A DNA stretch of 64,000 nucleotides from Diadema setosum (lineage: Eukaryota; Echinodermata; Echinoidea; Diadematoida; Diadematidae), in assembly GCA_033980235.1 (NCBI GenBank), contig CM067064.1:3131001-3195000 (forward strand), in the 5' to 3' direction. Numbering within the stretch: the first letter of the stretch is position 1; the number at the start of each line of letters is the position of its first letter. Of this stretch, positions 11,800 through 23,521 are shown in pieces. The notes under the pieces were generated by a model that was given only the letters and a program-made list of their open reading frames with translations, was not told where the DNA came from and made no database searches. The position numbers were made by a program, and so were the translations under genes.

Positions 11800-12699
11800 G
11801 TGCATATACATTGTATCTGAATCGGTACAGACACAAAAATACAGGGTATACCAAAAACTTGAAGAGAAGCTAGAGAGCACATGATATGTGTGTATATACA
11901 TGTACTCTACACCCGCACTGTGATAGCTTATGACTGACACACCATGTACGCATACAGACAATATTAGTAGCAATACATTTTGTACTACCTGTTCAGCCAG
12001 AGAAACGTGTACATTCCACTCATACATTTCCAGGTAGTTTCTAGCAGCAGACATACCATGTACATGTACCATACAGCACATTGAAATAGAACATAATCTC
12101 CTCTATGTCACATTATCTCCTGGCCTAGCTGTCAGTATGAAAAGATGAATTCATAGACAGCCCTTCTTTTCATCTTTAGAGTGCAAAACAACAAAATAAA
12201 AAATAAAAACCTTGAAATGCCACACATTTACTGGATAGGTTTCTTACTGCTACTTTTGTTCTGAAGTGTTAGTGTTAATTGATATATTACATGAACTCTT
12301 TGAGCATCACCTTTTCTTTGAAAGGCATTATCTAATTTATGAAGTCCAAGAATACAAGTCTGTCAAGAGTGTTTTGGAGCTGTAGGACCCCTATATTTTT
12401 ATAATATTAAACATTCCCCCTTAGTGTCTCATAAAGCAGAATAAAAACTTTTCTTTCTTTGAAACCTATCAATTAGTCATATACAATGATTCATTGTAGT
12501 TGCAGAATTATCAAAAGCCTAACATTTCCAAATTTCATAACTGATTCTTACATAGGCAACATGTAGGCCTAATGAAAGTTCAAAACGTGTGTTTTTCTCT
12601 AATTTGTCAATTTTTGTAGATTAACATTTCTTTAATAGGGGGCTCTGCAGTAAGATACAGAAAACCCACATAGCCACATAAAAGAGCTGAGGAGGAATA
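11795..12699. other. Intergenic, nothing recognised
   Basis: AT-rich spacer between the microsatellite cluster and the probable COX11 promoter. The reading frames present are not supported by splice signals. Confidence 0.5.
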
Positions 12700-12719
12700 T
12701 GCTTTCATTGCGTAATACA

Positions 12720-12917
12720 TTTGACACGCATGCGTACTTCAGCAGTCCCGCTGTTACATCAACGCCAAACGAAATGTATATGTACGTATACGCGTACACT
12801 ACTGTACGTGCACTTTACACGCTACATTTTACACCATACTGTAAACCAATACCGTCTGCTCCTCAAAGTGGTGACTTTCATCTTGTCTTCGTGTCCTGTC
12901 AGGAAAGGAAAATATTT
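12720..12917 (+). promoter_or_regulatory. Candidate COX11 promoter and non-coding first exon
   Basis: A CpG-richer patch carries CACGCATGCGTA (12,725-12,736, near the NRF-1 consensus), a CCAAT (about 12,845) and a strong donor, ATATTT|GTAAGT, at 12,917/12,918. The next coding exon (14,656) starts after a clear acceptor, so an upstream non-coding exon is required; this is the best candidate. Inferred from splice logic only. Confidence 0.35.
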
Positions 12918-14004
12918 GTAAGTACTTGAGAATAAATGTGTACAAGTAAGGAAATGTAAGTTTGTGAAACGGGAGTGTGAATGGGCATGGCGCAGATATT
13001 CTATAAAAATGGGATCGATGGGGCGGTGAAGGGCTCAGTCCCACATATGAAGAAATTTTTCAGTTTCATAAAACTGATATTGGCAATGCAGCTATGCAGT
13101 GTCCTCCGCTCTGTATTCTGACATATTTCTACAGTATTTCATTGAATACGCCTTGCCCTGGTTTGTCTTGTATTTTACTTGTACCTTCGAGTTACATGCC
13201 ACAGAAATTGCAACCTTCGACTAAAATCTGAACTATCTTTGTAATGCAATGTCATTTGATGAATGACTTGTGCAATTGTAAAATTAGCTGCTGGCTACGC
13301 ATTGTAGGATTCTGGATCTGGAAAGGTGTAGTATCGCGGTTAAATTTAACCTTAATTACTAAAATATGCGTCAATATGAATACTTACTGATGTATTCCAA
13401 TTATTGACAAGAGGATATGCGGAACGTAATAGTCCGATAATAAATTTAGTCCATTTCTGTCTAAAATCGATGGACTTTAAATGATTCGGTCAGCAGGGAT
13501 CTCTGAGATTGACACCTGCTCACGAAGATGGGATTTGAAATCTATGCGCTTGTGCCAGTTGGTAGCACTGTAGCCGTTTTGTTTTTGACAAGGCACTCTT
13601 GCTGTGCGACATTGTGTGGCGATGTACAGAAATACCAGTAAATTTACATTTTATACCATTCAGAACAAACAGACAGAATATCTCTCCTTCTACTTGAATA
13701 GACCTTTGTGATGAATTCTTTACTAGCTCTTTAATTCTGTAATCAACTCAGTGATGCCTTATTAATCAATTGCTTACTTGGATTTACTTGGATACGTAGA
13801 GACATAAAGCAGTGCTCCTCCAGGTTTGACTATTCCTCTGTAATGAGCTGCATTTTAAGGGATGGCTGTTCCAGTGTTTTTCAATAATCGATAGCCTTAA
13901 ACTGATGAACATTTGATGTGCTAACTGCTATGTCTGGTAAGGAGTTCCCGTTGTTGCAACTTCTATTAAGGAGAGAGAATTCTGACGAGATGTCTATTTC
14001 AATA

Positions 14005-14213
14005 TACTGTAAAACATGATATTTTCGCAGCATGAAATTTTTGCAAATTGGAGCGGACTTCCTTTTTTTACGGCATGAAATTTTCGCGAGTTGCCTCTAA
14101 CATTCATTGCATAAAGTGTAGTCAAGAGCTTTCGCGTGCATTATAATTTCATGAATCTTGGCTCGCAAAATTTGTGAAATTAAATGCATGCGAACATTCC
14201 TCGTTTTACAGTA
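14005..14213. mobile_element. MITE with TACTGTAAAAC ends
   Basis: TACTGTAAAAC at 14,005 and GTTTTACAGTA to 14,213 are inverted, with terminal TA on both sides. Inside are several copies of GAAATTTTCGCGA-like motifs in both orientations. It lies in the 5' intron of COX11. Confidence 0.75.
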
Positions 14214-14660
14214 CTAGGCTTTTATCACTCTCATGCTCTGGCCTTTGATTCTGGAACTGCCTGCTAATTGGAATCATTTATTGTTTATATATAGAGGTGC
14301 TTGGTCCCTTTCATTAGCTTTTAAATTTTGTAAATCTGCTCTTTGTCTCCTTTATCTAGAAGTGTCTTCATATCCAGAACTTTCAGTTTTTCAATCCGTT
14401 TCCCAAATGTGATTTAAAAAAAAAACTTAATCTGTAAATTTTATAGCCTAAAATCTGTTTTAGTTACTTAGTGCACTCCTTATACATTTTGCATGTCCAG
14501 CATATTATGATAAAAAGAATGATTCCTGAACATTTGTAATCTTTGCCTAATATACTGGTTTACTGTTGATGACATTGTTCTTGGCATTTACGGATATCAG
14601 TGCTATTTCAATGTGTACCATGCATTTGTCTCCATGCCTTTTTCTTGTTCTGCAGGAGCA

Positions 14661-17600
14661 ATGCTTCTACATTATCCCTCACATGTGGCAAGTCTCACCA
14701 GAACCTTAGTCAGACATGGCCAAAGGAGTGCAAACTTGAAGACTTGGTGCTGTGTCAATAGAGCTCTGACTTTTCCCAGAATAGCTGGCTCTCCCACAGG
14801 GACTAGGTCAGTGACTCATCTTTCTTGTGTGAAACCAGCTCCTGCATTACCATGGAAACAGAGTTCACTGATATCCTCCTCTGTGTCACTGGAAAATTGT
14901 TGTATGAGGCATATCAGACATTTACAATCGTCAGCCGTGCAGACGCTCCCCATCTCAACCTCTTATGCCTTCCAGAGACTAACCTCCAGACTTCCCCTAA
15001 AGGACTGCCTCAATAGGACTGCATTTATGCCCAGTGGAACGTTGATTCGACACATGAGCACTGGAGGTCCCCAGAATCCTTGGCAACACAGGAATAGATC
15101 GGTCATGCTCTACGTCATTGCCGGGGCGGTGCTTGTCGTTGGCTTTTCCTATGCAGCCGTACCACTCTACACAGTCTTTTGCCAGGTGAGCGTGGGAATA
15201 GATGCTATTGGTTGGCATCACAAAGCCACCTCAAGGTGACTCTATGAAATATTAAAGCTGATTCATGCTTCTTAGTCAATTTCTTTATAAAGATATAGTG
15301 TGGCTTTAAAGGCTAGTATTGTTCATTTTCTCCAGTATTGTTGGAATGGTATTATCACTATCATTGTCGTTGAATATTTCAAGAAACTTCTACAGAGATA
15401 GACAAATGTGTTTGGAAGAAAAGAGCTCAGTGTGTTAGCCATACATATATGTTTGTTGAGGACAACTCCTAGACATCTGTTGGCAATGTTGCAATTCCAG
15501 CATTAGCCTTTTACTCCCGTCAAAGAGTCACAATAAGTTTCCACGAATATCAATGTATCAAGATGGCATCCTCATCACTGATATTTGATTTAGACTGATA
15601 TTATAACTATCATCTTTAATAGCCATGTAATTGAACAAGTGCTTCATTGTAGTTTCAACCGCAGTCAACATCACATTGTAAGAAAATATATATTAAATGA
15701 TAATAATAATAATACATACAATTTCTATAGCGCCGTTCTCCACTTTGATTGAATGCTCAAGGCACTTTACACCAGAGCAAAAAGACTGAAGATACAAGTA
15801 CATCACCGTAATAGAAGAAGATGAAGAAGCAGAAGGGGGGAAAAAAGACATGAAAGTCTGTCTTCAAAAGGCACTGGTCTTCAAAATGTACTGCTAAACA
15901 AATATTGAGTGGGATTCTGTGATGATGTTAAGATCCAGAGAAGTGCTACTATATTGGATCTACTAATTCACTCATTTTTGACAGCCTTGTAAGTCAAGTA
16001 TCACATGAGGCAAAGTCTTACCTCTCTCACCAAAAATAACTGTATTTAGAATATTGCCATTTTTATCCATAGAAAGCATTTTGAAATGTTTTCTCAAGTT
16101 TGAGGAGTTTATCAAAATTTATTATAACCCAGTACAATTTTGAACCACCCTGCAGGCTACGGGACTTGGGGGTCAAGCCACTGTGGGGCACAATGTAGAA
16201 CTGGTGGAGACCATGCAACCAGTCAAGGACAGGCAAATAGCAATCCGTTTCAATGCAGACACAGCCGCCAGTATGCGCTGGAACTTTCGACCACAGCAGA
16301 CTGAGATCAAAGTTTGTGCTTTCACCCTCTTTCTTCTCTTTTTAATGTTTGTAAATGTATTTGATCAAAGTTTGGTCACATCATAGAAATTTAGTGAGTT
16401 AATGGCTAAGGTCAGTGGAAAAAGTAGAAAGATATGTTAAAAGTGATATACAGTGTAATTTGAAAGCCAACAAGACACAATGTAGTGCACAGGTGAATCT
16501 TTTGTAATGGAAGTAGAAACAAAAGTTGATTATAGACCAAAAAAAAACATAATATGATGGCAATGCAGGATCTTAGCTAATCAGTTTCTAAATAGAAAGT
16601 CACTGGTCTAATGGTGTAGTCTAATGAAATGAAAGTGCATGTTCATGTAGTATGTTTTTATGGCATTGTGTTTAAGATTAGTTTCTTATTTGTTATTTAT
16701 CATATTACAGGAAGCAGAAAAAAGAACAAAATTGAGTTGATATGAGGTCTACCTTGACTTCAGGTAGATACTAACTTCAACTACCCAATTCTCCTGATAC
16801 TCGCTAAAGTAGCTAAACGGCTTTCACTATGTCAGTGTGATACCATATTACCTTGATGTTGGAAGACACATTTATACCATTTTTCAATACAGTGCAATAT
16901 CCTTTCATACTGCCAGATGCATATACAATAAGACACACTTGTTTTGAGCTATGATGTATGATTCTCAGCAGTATTCTTGATGCTTATCTAACTTAGCTTG
17001 TCCCAGGAGAGACAGCCCTGGCATTCTACTCAGCCATGAACCCCACAGACAAACCCATCGTTGGCATCTCAACCTACAACGTAGTTCCATTCGACGCTGG
17101 CCAGTACTTCAACAAGATCCAGTGTTTCTGCTTTGAGGAGCAGCGACTGAATCCCCATGAACAGGTTCGTACCAGCGCTGACCACAGGCATGTGATGGTT
17201 TACCTGCATGGTTTGGAACTGCCAAGCAATACAATTGACTGAGCTGTTATTGGAAACAAAGGAGAACCTGTGAAAGAAACCAGTAGCCAGTTTCATTCAG
17301 TTCAGTTTATTTGATTCATCGTGAAAGTGCATTAAAATACAAAGAAGCAGGGAATTAGAAACATTAAGACCATATTTCTTGCAAATGGGAATCAATAAGA
17401 AGTGAAAGTCCAATGGTACATTAACCCCAGAAGTAAAAAATATCACATTAAGAAGGACACAAAACTCTAACACAACCATTTAAGAATTATAAATGGTAAA
17501 TAACATCGATAAAGTAACATACAAAATCATTGATGTTAAGAAGACAAACTTATAAGATGAACTTTATAAGCGTGTTTTAAACCATCAAGAAATTAGATAT

Positions 17601-19869
17601 TTTGAAGATCTGGCAGTGAATTGTTCCAAAGGATGGGACATTCATAAAAGATCATGTTTCTGTAAGCATTTGTTCACACAAAAGGAAGGTGAGAATGACA
17701 GGGATTTTATGTATGATAATCATATACTCTGTCATTGACATTGTAATTTCTTGGTGTGAACATAACTGCAGGCAGTAAAACTTTGGAGCACAAATAGATA
17801 AAAATGACCGCATTGAGCAGACTGATTTCATAACATTTAATAGTTGTGATTCCAGAAAAATTGGCAATGTATGGACATTAAAAGGGTCATTTGAAATTAA
17901 TAAAACAATTTTTTTTCTGCAACATATATCACCTTTTCATAAAACAATCAAAACAATTAGACCAAGCTACTTTGCAGTAATTGATATGAGAAATATATGA
18001 TGTATCATAATCAAAATATGGAAAATGTGTAAGGGGATGCAGCCACCAATACATTTGTCTGTTGCAGATGGCACTAATATGTCCATGCTATGTTAGTTTG
18101 TCATCAATATATACACCTAAAAAATTTACAGAAGCAACCCATAACATGTTTATTGAAATTAATGGTAATTAATTATCAATGTCTACTTTTTTTAGTGAAT
18201 AACATATTTTGCCTATTTACTATTTCAAACTAACCGTTTATTACTCAACCATTTGTTCAATATTCTCAGATCCTTGAATAAATTAATTGATATTGTTATG
18301 TCACTATTTGATAGGAACACATGGTGGCATTTGCGAAAAGTATAAAATTCTGAAGCTGAGATAAATTACAGATGTCACTGATGTTAGTAAAAAATAATGA
18401 AATGCGGAACAAGTTTTACGCCGATGCTCGCAGCAAACAGTAATCACAACCTCATCAGTGCTTTCATTTGGTGTGTCTTTGATGCCAAGAATGCGAGCAT
18501 TGTTTCTGCAAGAGTATTGTATCACACATAATCATCTTGACCTCATCCTTGACCCTCTCAACGGACTCCTTCACCGATTCAAACTCTTGTAACTTGGCGT
18601 CAACGGCGATTTCTAGATCATGAAGACGAGAAAGCTTTTCTTCTATCATGTCCGATAATTAGGTTTCACGCTTTTTCATATCGCGAACATATTTCGTAAT
18701 TTCTTTCTCTGTAATTTTCTGTACCACGGTTTGGATCACATGATCGATGTGCTGAAGAAAAACTGAACTCTGAAAAGGGTCATCAGTCCCTGCAGATTGG
18801 GGCATGGCAATGGAATAACCTATATAGCTGCAGTTGCTGTGTTGCATGAGCTGGCTCTGTCCATAGTTTTCTTCCATCTCAAACTCTGCTTTGGCATTGT
18901 AGTGGCCGCTGTCGTTATATACCAGGACCCAGATAACGTACATGTAATATGGACTGTAGAACCAGCGAGAAGGACAAGTTCAGGACAAGTAGGGGCTACT
19001 GATACGTTGACTCCAGTACTCACATATAGATTAATGACTGGGACTACTCAGTAGGTAGCCTTCAAATAGACGATACCAGCGACAGAAAATGTACGCAAAA
19101 CTTACATCATTATGGGGAATACTGGACAAACAGGCCTTCAGCAAAGGGATATGGATTCAAGTTAGTCACATAGTTGTGTTAAGAACCAAACTTCAGTACA
19201 GGCTAAGAGACCTCATTAAAATTCTAAGATGTCTTCAGAAGTCTGAATGAGGTGTAGCATTCATCATTACAACATCAGAAAACAGAGAAACTGTGGTGAG
19301 AATTGTCAATCAGGGTAATCGCCAACACATCATCAATGTTATCTTATGAGTTCACACTAGTAGCAACTTCTTCATTTGCTTTTTTTTTTCTTCCTTTCTC
19401 TCTTTTTTTTTTCAGCCACAGCAACACACAAATGTGTAGTTGTGACTGTGCGCATCCCCAAATTTTATGTGGAACCAACTATTCCAGATGTCCATCTATC
19501 CTAGAAATAGATGCCCTTCCATCCATTCATTTGTGTTATAGGTGAATGGTTCTGTCTCTGCAGAAATTTTGTCACTTGCTTTATTTTTTTTTTTCTTCTT
19601 CATTCAAATCTGTATCTAAAGGTAATGTGATACACTGTAGTTTATCATGATTACATCTCAGTAAGAGTATTTCTTACCACATTTACGGAGGCAAGGCTGT
19701 TTTTGTTTTCTTCTTCTTGTAATTTTAGGTGGACATGCCCGTGTTCTTCTACATCGACCCCGAGTTCAGCGATGACCCCAAGATGGAAAAGGTCAATGTT
19801 ATCACTTTGTCATACACCTTCTTTGAATCCAAGGAGGGTCTAGAGCTTCCTGACCCTTGGTCAAGGTGA
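14661..19869 (+). CDS. COX11: Cytochrome c oxidase assembly protein COX11 (mitochondrial)
   Basis: Coding exons 14,661-15,185, 16,156-16,311, 16,997-17,164 and 19,729-19,869, all junctions phase 0, give 329 residues plus TGA. Exon 1 follows TTTTCTTGTTCTGCAG, so the ATG five bases into the exon (14,661) is preferred over the ATG at 14,613 in the intron. COX11 is an inner-membrane copper chaperone that delivers Cu to the CuB site of COX1. Visible features: a long, basic, Ser/Thr-rich mitochondrial leader (1-~140); one membrane segment (~149-168, [20 protein letters not shown]); the first copper cysteine just after it (Cys174 in FCQATG); then [18 protein letters not shown], and the copper motif [11 protein letters not shown] with Cys270 and Cys272; an end with FFYIDPEF and ITLSYTFF. 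The conserved core is complete. The protein is longer than human COX11 (about 276) because of its leader. Confidence 0.96.
15690..15835 (+). repeat. SINE-like interspersed repeat in COX11 intron 1
   Basis: (AAT)n followed by TCTATAGCGCCGTTCTCCAC ... CTCAAGGCACTTTACACCA, a sequence pattern I associate with widespread short repeats of invertebrate genomes, then an AGAAGAAG-rich tract. No second copy is seen in the window. Confidence 0.4.
17286..19060 (-). pseudogene. Decayed non-LTR retrotransposon (LINE) in COX11 intron 3
   Basis: On the minus strand two fragments at 18,943-18,464 encode a coiled-coil-like protein ([20 protein letters not shown], then [14 protein letters not shown]), and after a frame break comes [19 protein letters not shown] (about 18,510-18,450). 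This resembles ORF1 proteins of L2/CR1-like LINEs, where a coiled coil precedes an N(V/A)RI(F/L)G(V/I) block. The low-coordinate end reads AAATAAACTGAACTGAATG on the minus strand, a typical LINE 3' tail. Stops and frameshifts show it is dead; no reverse transcriptase motifs are visible. Family assignment is inference. Confidence 0.5.
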
Positions 19870-20200
19870 AAGATTAATGGTCTCCATAGGGGACCTGAAG
19901 GTCACAAGTCCAATCTCTCCCTCTCTCTCTCTCCGTGTTGATTGGCAGCAGAAGGGAGTAAGTGACGTCCCAGTAGTGATGAAGGATATGGTATAGCCAC
20001 CAACTGTTGTGGCTAATAACTTCCATGTCACTTCATGTGGCAGCTCTGCAGAGAGGCAGCACATTTAGCCGGATCATATCATGGTAATTGTGATTTTTAT
20101 ACAATAAGCTAGTTTTTAGAGACTTGTGTGTGAACCCAGGAACATCTAATCAATTTTGTCCCAGTTTCATAAATAATTGGTACCTCAGATTACATTTTAA

Positions 20201-20285
20201 CCCACTGAGGATGAGTCCTGAGTATACTCGGGCAAGTGTCTATTGGAAATGCGCGTTGTAGCAAAATCAAACCGTCCTTAACGAG
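20201..20285. mobile_element. Tiny TTAA-flanked MITE
   Basis: An 85-bp unit starting CCCACTGAGGATGAG and ending GTCCTTAACGAG, with TTAA on both sides (20,197-20,200 and 20,286-20,289). It shares GAGTATACTCGGGC and TGTAGCAAAATCA blocks with a copy inside the 27.1-kb element. The TTAA duplication suggests piggyBac-type mobilisation. Confidence 0.65.
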
Positions 20286-20316
20286 TTAAATGGAATTTAT
20301 ACTTCATACAATGTGT

Positions 20317-20322
20317 AATAAA
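20317..20322 (+). terminator. Possible COX11 poly(A) signal
   Basis: First AATAAA after the COX11 stop, about 450 bases downstream. A second candidate at 21,946 has a better T/GT-rich region after it. Neither can be confirmed. Confidence 0.3.
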
Positions 20323-20385
20323 CATGGAGGTCATTAGTAAAAGAATGACAAGTATTTCAAACTTTTATTATCCGAGATTATATCA

Positions 20386-20392
<7 letters not shown>

Positions 20393-20420
<28 letters not shown>
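20393..20420. repeat. Poly(T) tract
   Basis: About 28 T residues. Confidence 0.9.
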
Positions 20421-20424
<4 letters not shown>

Positions 20425-20722
20425 GAGAGGTTGATGCTCTGAAACCATTGCTACATTCTAAAATATGAGCCTTTTGAAGGTTTGATGGTTTGAAAAGACT
20501 TCTAATCAATTTGGTGAATATATATCTTCATAGACCAGGAAATGAAATGAAATGCAAGTTTTGGACAGTTGCAGATAGTTTCATGGCCAATAAAGCAAGA
20601 GTAGTACTGCAGTGGTGAAACATTTTTTGGTCTTCACACCTACTTCGATAGCCTCCATGGCATGTGTTGGACATTGATTGATTGCACAGTATTAAGTTTG
20701 GCATATTGTTTGCATAATGAAA

Positions 20723-20863
20723 TACTGTATACGCCATATGTTTACTGAGTCTACATTTTTGCGAATCGGGACTTCCCGACGATTTCGCGAATTTCGCGAA
20801 TAGCACCTGACTTGCGAAATTCGCGAAAATGAAAACCTCACGAAATATTTGGCATATACACTA
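20723..20863. mobile_element. MITE with TACTGTATACGCC ends
   Basis: TACTGTATACGCC at the left and GGCATATACACTA at the right are inverted (two mismatches). The inside is rich in TTTCGCGAA-type motifs. Same family as 58,976-59,183; length 141 bp. Confidence 0.75.
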
Positions 20864-22194
20864 TACTCCTTCTATGCCTGTTTTTTTCAATGGCAGTTAG
20901 AGTTGTCTTGGGTTGCTCATGAGAAGATAAGCTATCACCAGGTGAAGTAAGTGTCTATCTACCTCCAAGTATCTGAGTATGATTGCAGATTAGTTTTCTT
21001 GTATTTCAGACTCTTGCTTCAATCAGTCATTACATCATTATCACACTGTAAAATTATTAATTATCAATTCCTGATATCCCGGGATTCCTGAGATTCTTAT
21101 ATTGACATCTTGTCAGTCTGCTGCTTCTTTTTTTTTCAATTGTCATCAATAAGTTGGATGAAGGTTGTCACTGGTGTCAATACTAACCTCAGCTCTTGCA
21201 GACTTACCAAGTCTCTCTCTATTTATGAAAAAAGAAGAAAAAAAAAAAAAAAAACAAAGAATGATAATGCCACCCTGGTTTTGGAATCAGCTTTGCCTTT
21301 AAAGATGCATGTAACACACAAGTATCTCCTTGACAGCTCTCTGAAATCATCCTGAGTTTGATTTGTCTATGTTTCCAGCTCTGCTTCAGTATTGTCATGA
21401 ATTTTCATAGGCAGATGAAGTACTGTATAAGTTGTTGTTTTCATGTACAGATATGTTCATGAATGGGGAGGTCACAGACATTTTTGTGAGATGTTGTTTT
21501 CACAAATTGACACATAGACTATTTGTAAATGCGCTGTTACCCTAGCGCATAGCAATGTTTTTGCATGTTGTTAAATTCACAGTCCTGCAGTAATTTGCAA
21601 AATTCACAGAAAATACCGCTTTCTCAGTATAATTGAAAGAATGTACACAGGATCAAAATCTATTTTCAGGAACTTCACAAATATGCATGTGAAGATATGA
21701 AATAATGTTAGTTGCCAAATTTCATTATAACATCATGGTGGAGATGGAGCGAATAAGTATCAGAGATATGGGATTATCAAATTTTACTTTGATAAATTGG
21801 TGATTCTATTGACCAGTAGAAGTATTGCCATAATTTATGCAGTATGAATTATATTCATAATTCCAATGCTTGTATGCAGGAGAATGCAATATGTGCATTG
21901 TATATGAGACCTGAGATATACAGTGAGAAAAATTGAGCAGGAATCAATAAATATATGCTATTCTTGTTTGAACTTGTTTTATTATTTGTGGTGATATGTT
22001 GTAAAATCAAAAGAAATAATAATCCTAGAGCTCATTTTCACAATCCCTGCTTAGCAATAGAGTTATATCATTGTTTAAGCCTATGAGATTCTAGGAAACA
22101 GCTAATTCATGTATGTGGGATTAAGATGAAATTTGATGGCACATACCCATCTTTATCACCACCTCTTTTTCCTCAAAATATTCTATACTGCCAC
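20864..22194. other. Intergenic, nothing recognised
   Basis: AT-rich sequence with an A-run at 21,237-21,254. No exon-like open frame with splice sites was found; the first part could be COX11 3' UTR. Confidence 0.4.
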
Positions 22195-22279
22195 CACCTC
22201 ACATAAACACACACCCATCTACGCATGCACACATGCACACACACCACACACACTAACTCAAGTACACATGCACACATGT

Positions 22280-22323
<44 letters not shown>

Positions 22324-22350
22324 GATACACGCACACATACACATACACAT
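22195..22350. repeat. (CA)n-rich microsatellite
   Basis: Imperfect ACACACC/ATGCACAC repeats with a pure CA core at 22,281-22,320. Confidence 0.9.
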
Positions 22351-22788
22351 ATATTCACAAGCTAACACATGAAAAAAAAAATATTAAGCACAACTGAATA
22401 ACTTCATGTATTTTGGTCTGTGTGCCCCAGATGAGTGTAGGCCTTGTAATGGGATTTAGCCAATTAGTGCTAACAGTATAACATGAAGTGTGACATTATA
22501 ACAATTCTGCTAGCGTACTATCAATTGTTACCCTCTTGGTTTGTCTGGGTGCGAGAGGCTGAACCTTGTTTTTGCTGTCTGCCCAATGTTTTTTTATGCC
22601 TCCGCCACGAAGTGGTGCCGGAGGCATTATGTTTTCGGGTTGTCCGTCCGTCCGTCCTTCCGTCCGTCCGTAATGAATTTTGTGGACAAGGTAACTATCG
22701 AAAGCTGTTGAGGTATCCGAATGAAACTTGGCATGTATGTGTATTAGGGGGTGAAGTTGTGCCTATCAACTTTTGGGTGCACATGCTC

Positions 22789-23413
22789 AAGGTCAAAGGT
22801 CAAAAGGTCAAGGTCAAATACATAAAATTTCACTATTTTCACCATATCTATTGAATGCCTGAAGATATTTTCTTGAAACTTAGTGTATACATGTATTACC
22901 CAATTAAGATTCTCTGGTGAAAGTTTGGGTCATGAGGTCAAAGGTCAAAGGTCAAAAGGTCAGGGTAACATACATAAAATTTCACTATTTCCACCATATC
23001 TATTGAATGCCTGAAGAGATTTTCTTGAAACTTAGTGTATACATGTATTACCTAATTAAGATTCTCTAGTGAAAGTTTGGGTCATGAGGTCAAAGGTCAA
23101 AGGTCAAAAGGTCAGGGTCAAATACATAAAATTTTACTATTTCCACCATATCTATTGAATGCCTGAAGATATTTTCTTGAAACTTAGTGTATACATGTAT
23201 TACCCAATTAAGATTCTCTGGTGAAAGTTTGGGTCATGAGGTCAAAGGTCAAATGTCAAAAGGTCAAGTAAAAATATTAAAACTTCTTTTTTTTCTCCGT
23301 ACCTTGGAAAATTGTTCAAGGTATCTTCATGGAACATAGTATACTGACTGAAAGTGATTATCTAGAGAATGTAGGGTTCATGGGGTCAAAGGTCAGGGGA
23401 CAAAGGTCAAGTG
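22789..23413 (+). repeat. ~152-bp tandem array with AGGTCA direct repeats
   Basis: The block CATAAAATTTCACTATTTCC recurs at 22,821, 22,973 and 23,125 (period 152) within nearly identical units. Each unit carries a cluster of AGGTCA half-sites (about 22,790-22,816, 22,935-22,962, 23,087-23,114, 23,239-23,266) spaced mostly by one and two bases. Degenerate units continue to 23,413 and, after the nested insertion, near 24,430-24,455. Confidence 0.9.
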
Positions 23414-23521
23414 CAAGACTTCAAAATTTTACTATTACCCTCATATTTATGCAATGCCAGCAGGGTTATTTTTTTACACTTGGTGTATGCGTGTGTAACC
23501 TAATAAAAATTCTCTGGAAAG

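Noticed and set aside
14613..14660. ATG at 14,613 as COX11 start
   Set aside because: The polypyrimidine tract and CAG at 14,655 show these codons are intronic; the ATG at 14,661 is inside the exon.
16312..16386. Continuation of the COX11 frame past AAA to TAG
   Set aside because: The conserved protein continues as VPGE in the next exon; GTTTGT serves as donor and the read-through tail has no similarity.
22643..22672. CRISPR-like or regularly spaced repeat array
   Set aside because: It is a CCGT microsatellite and, further on, long tandem units without spacers; also the wrong domain of life.
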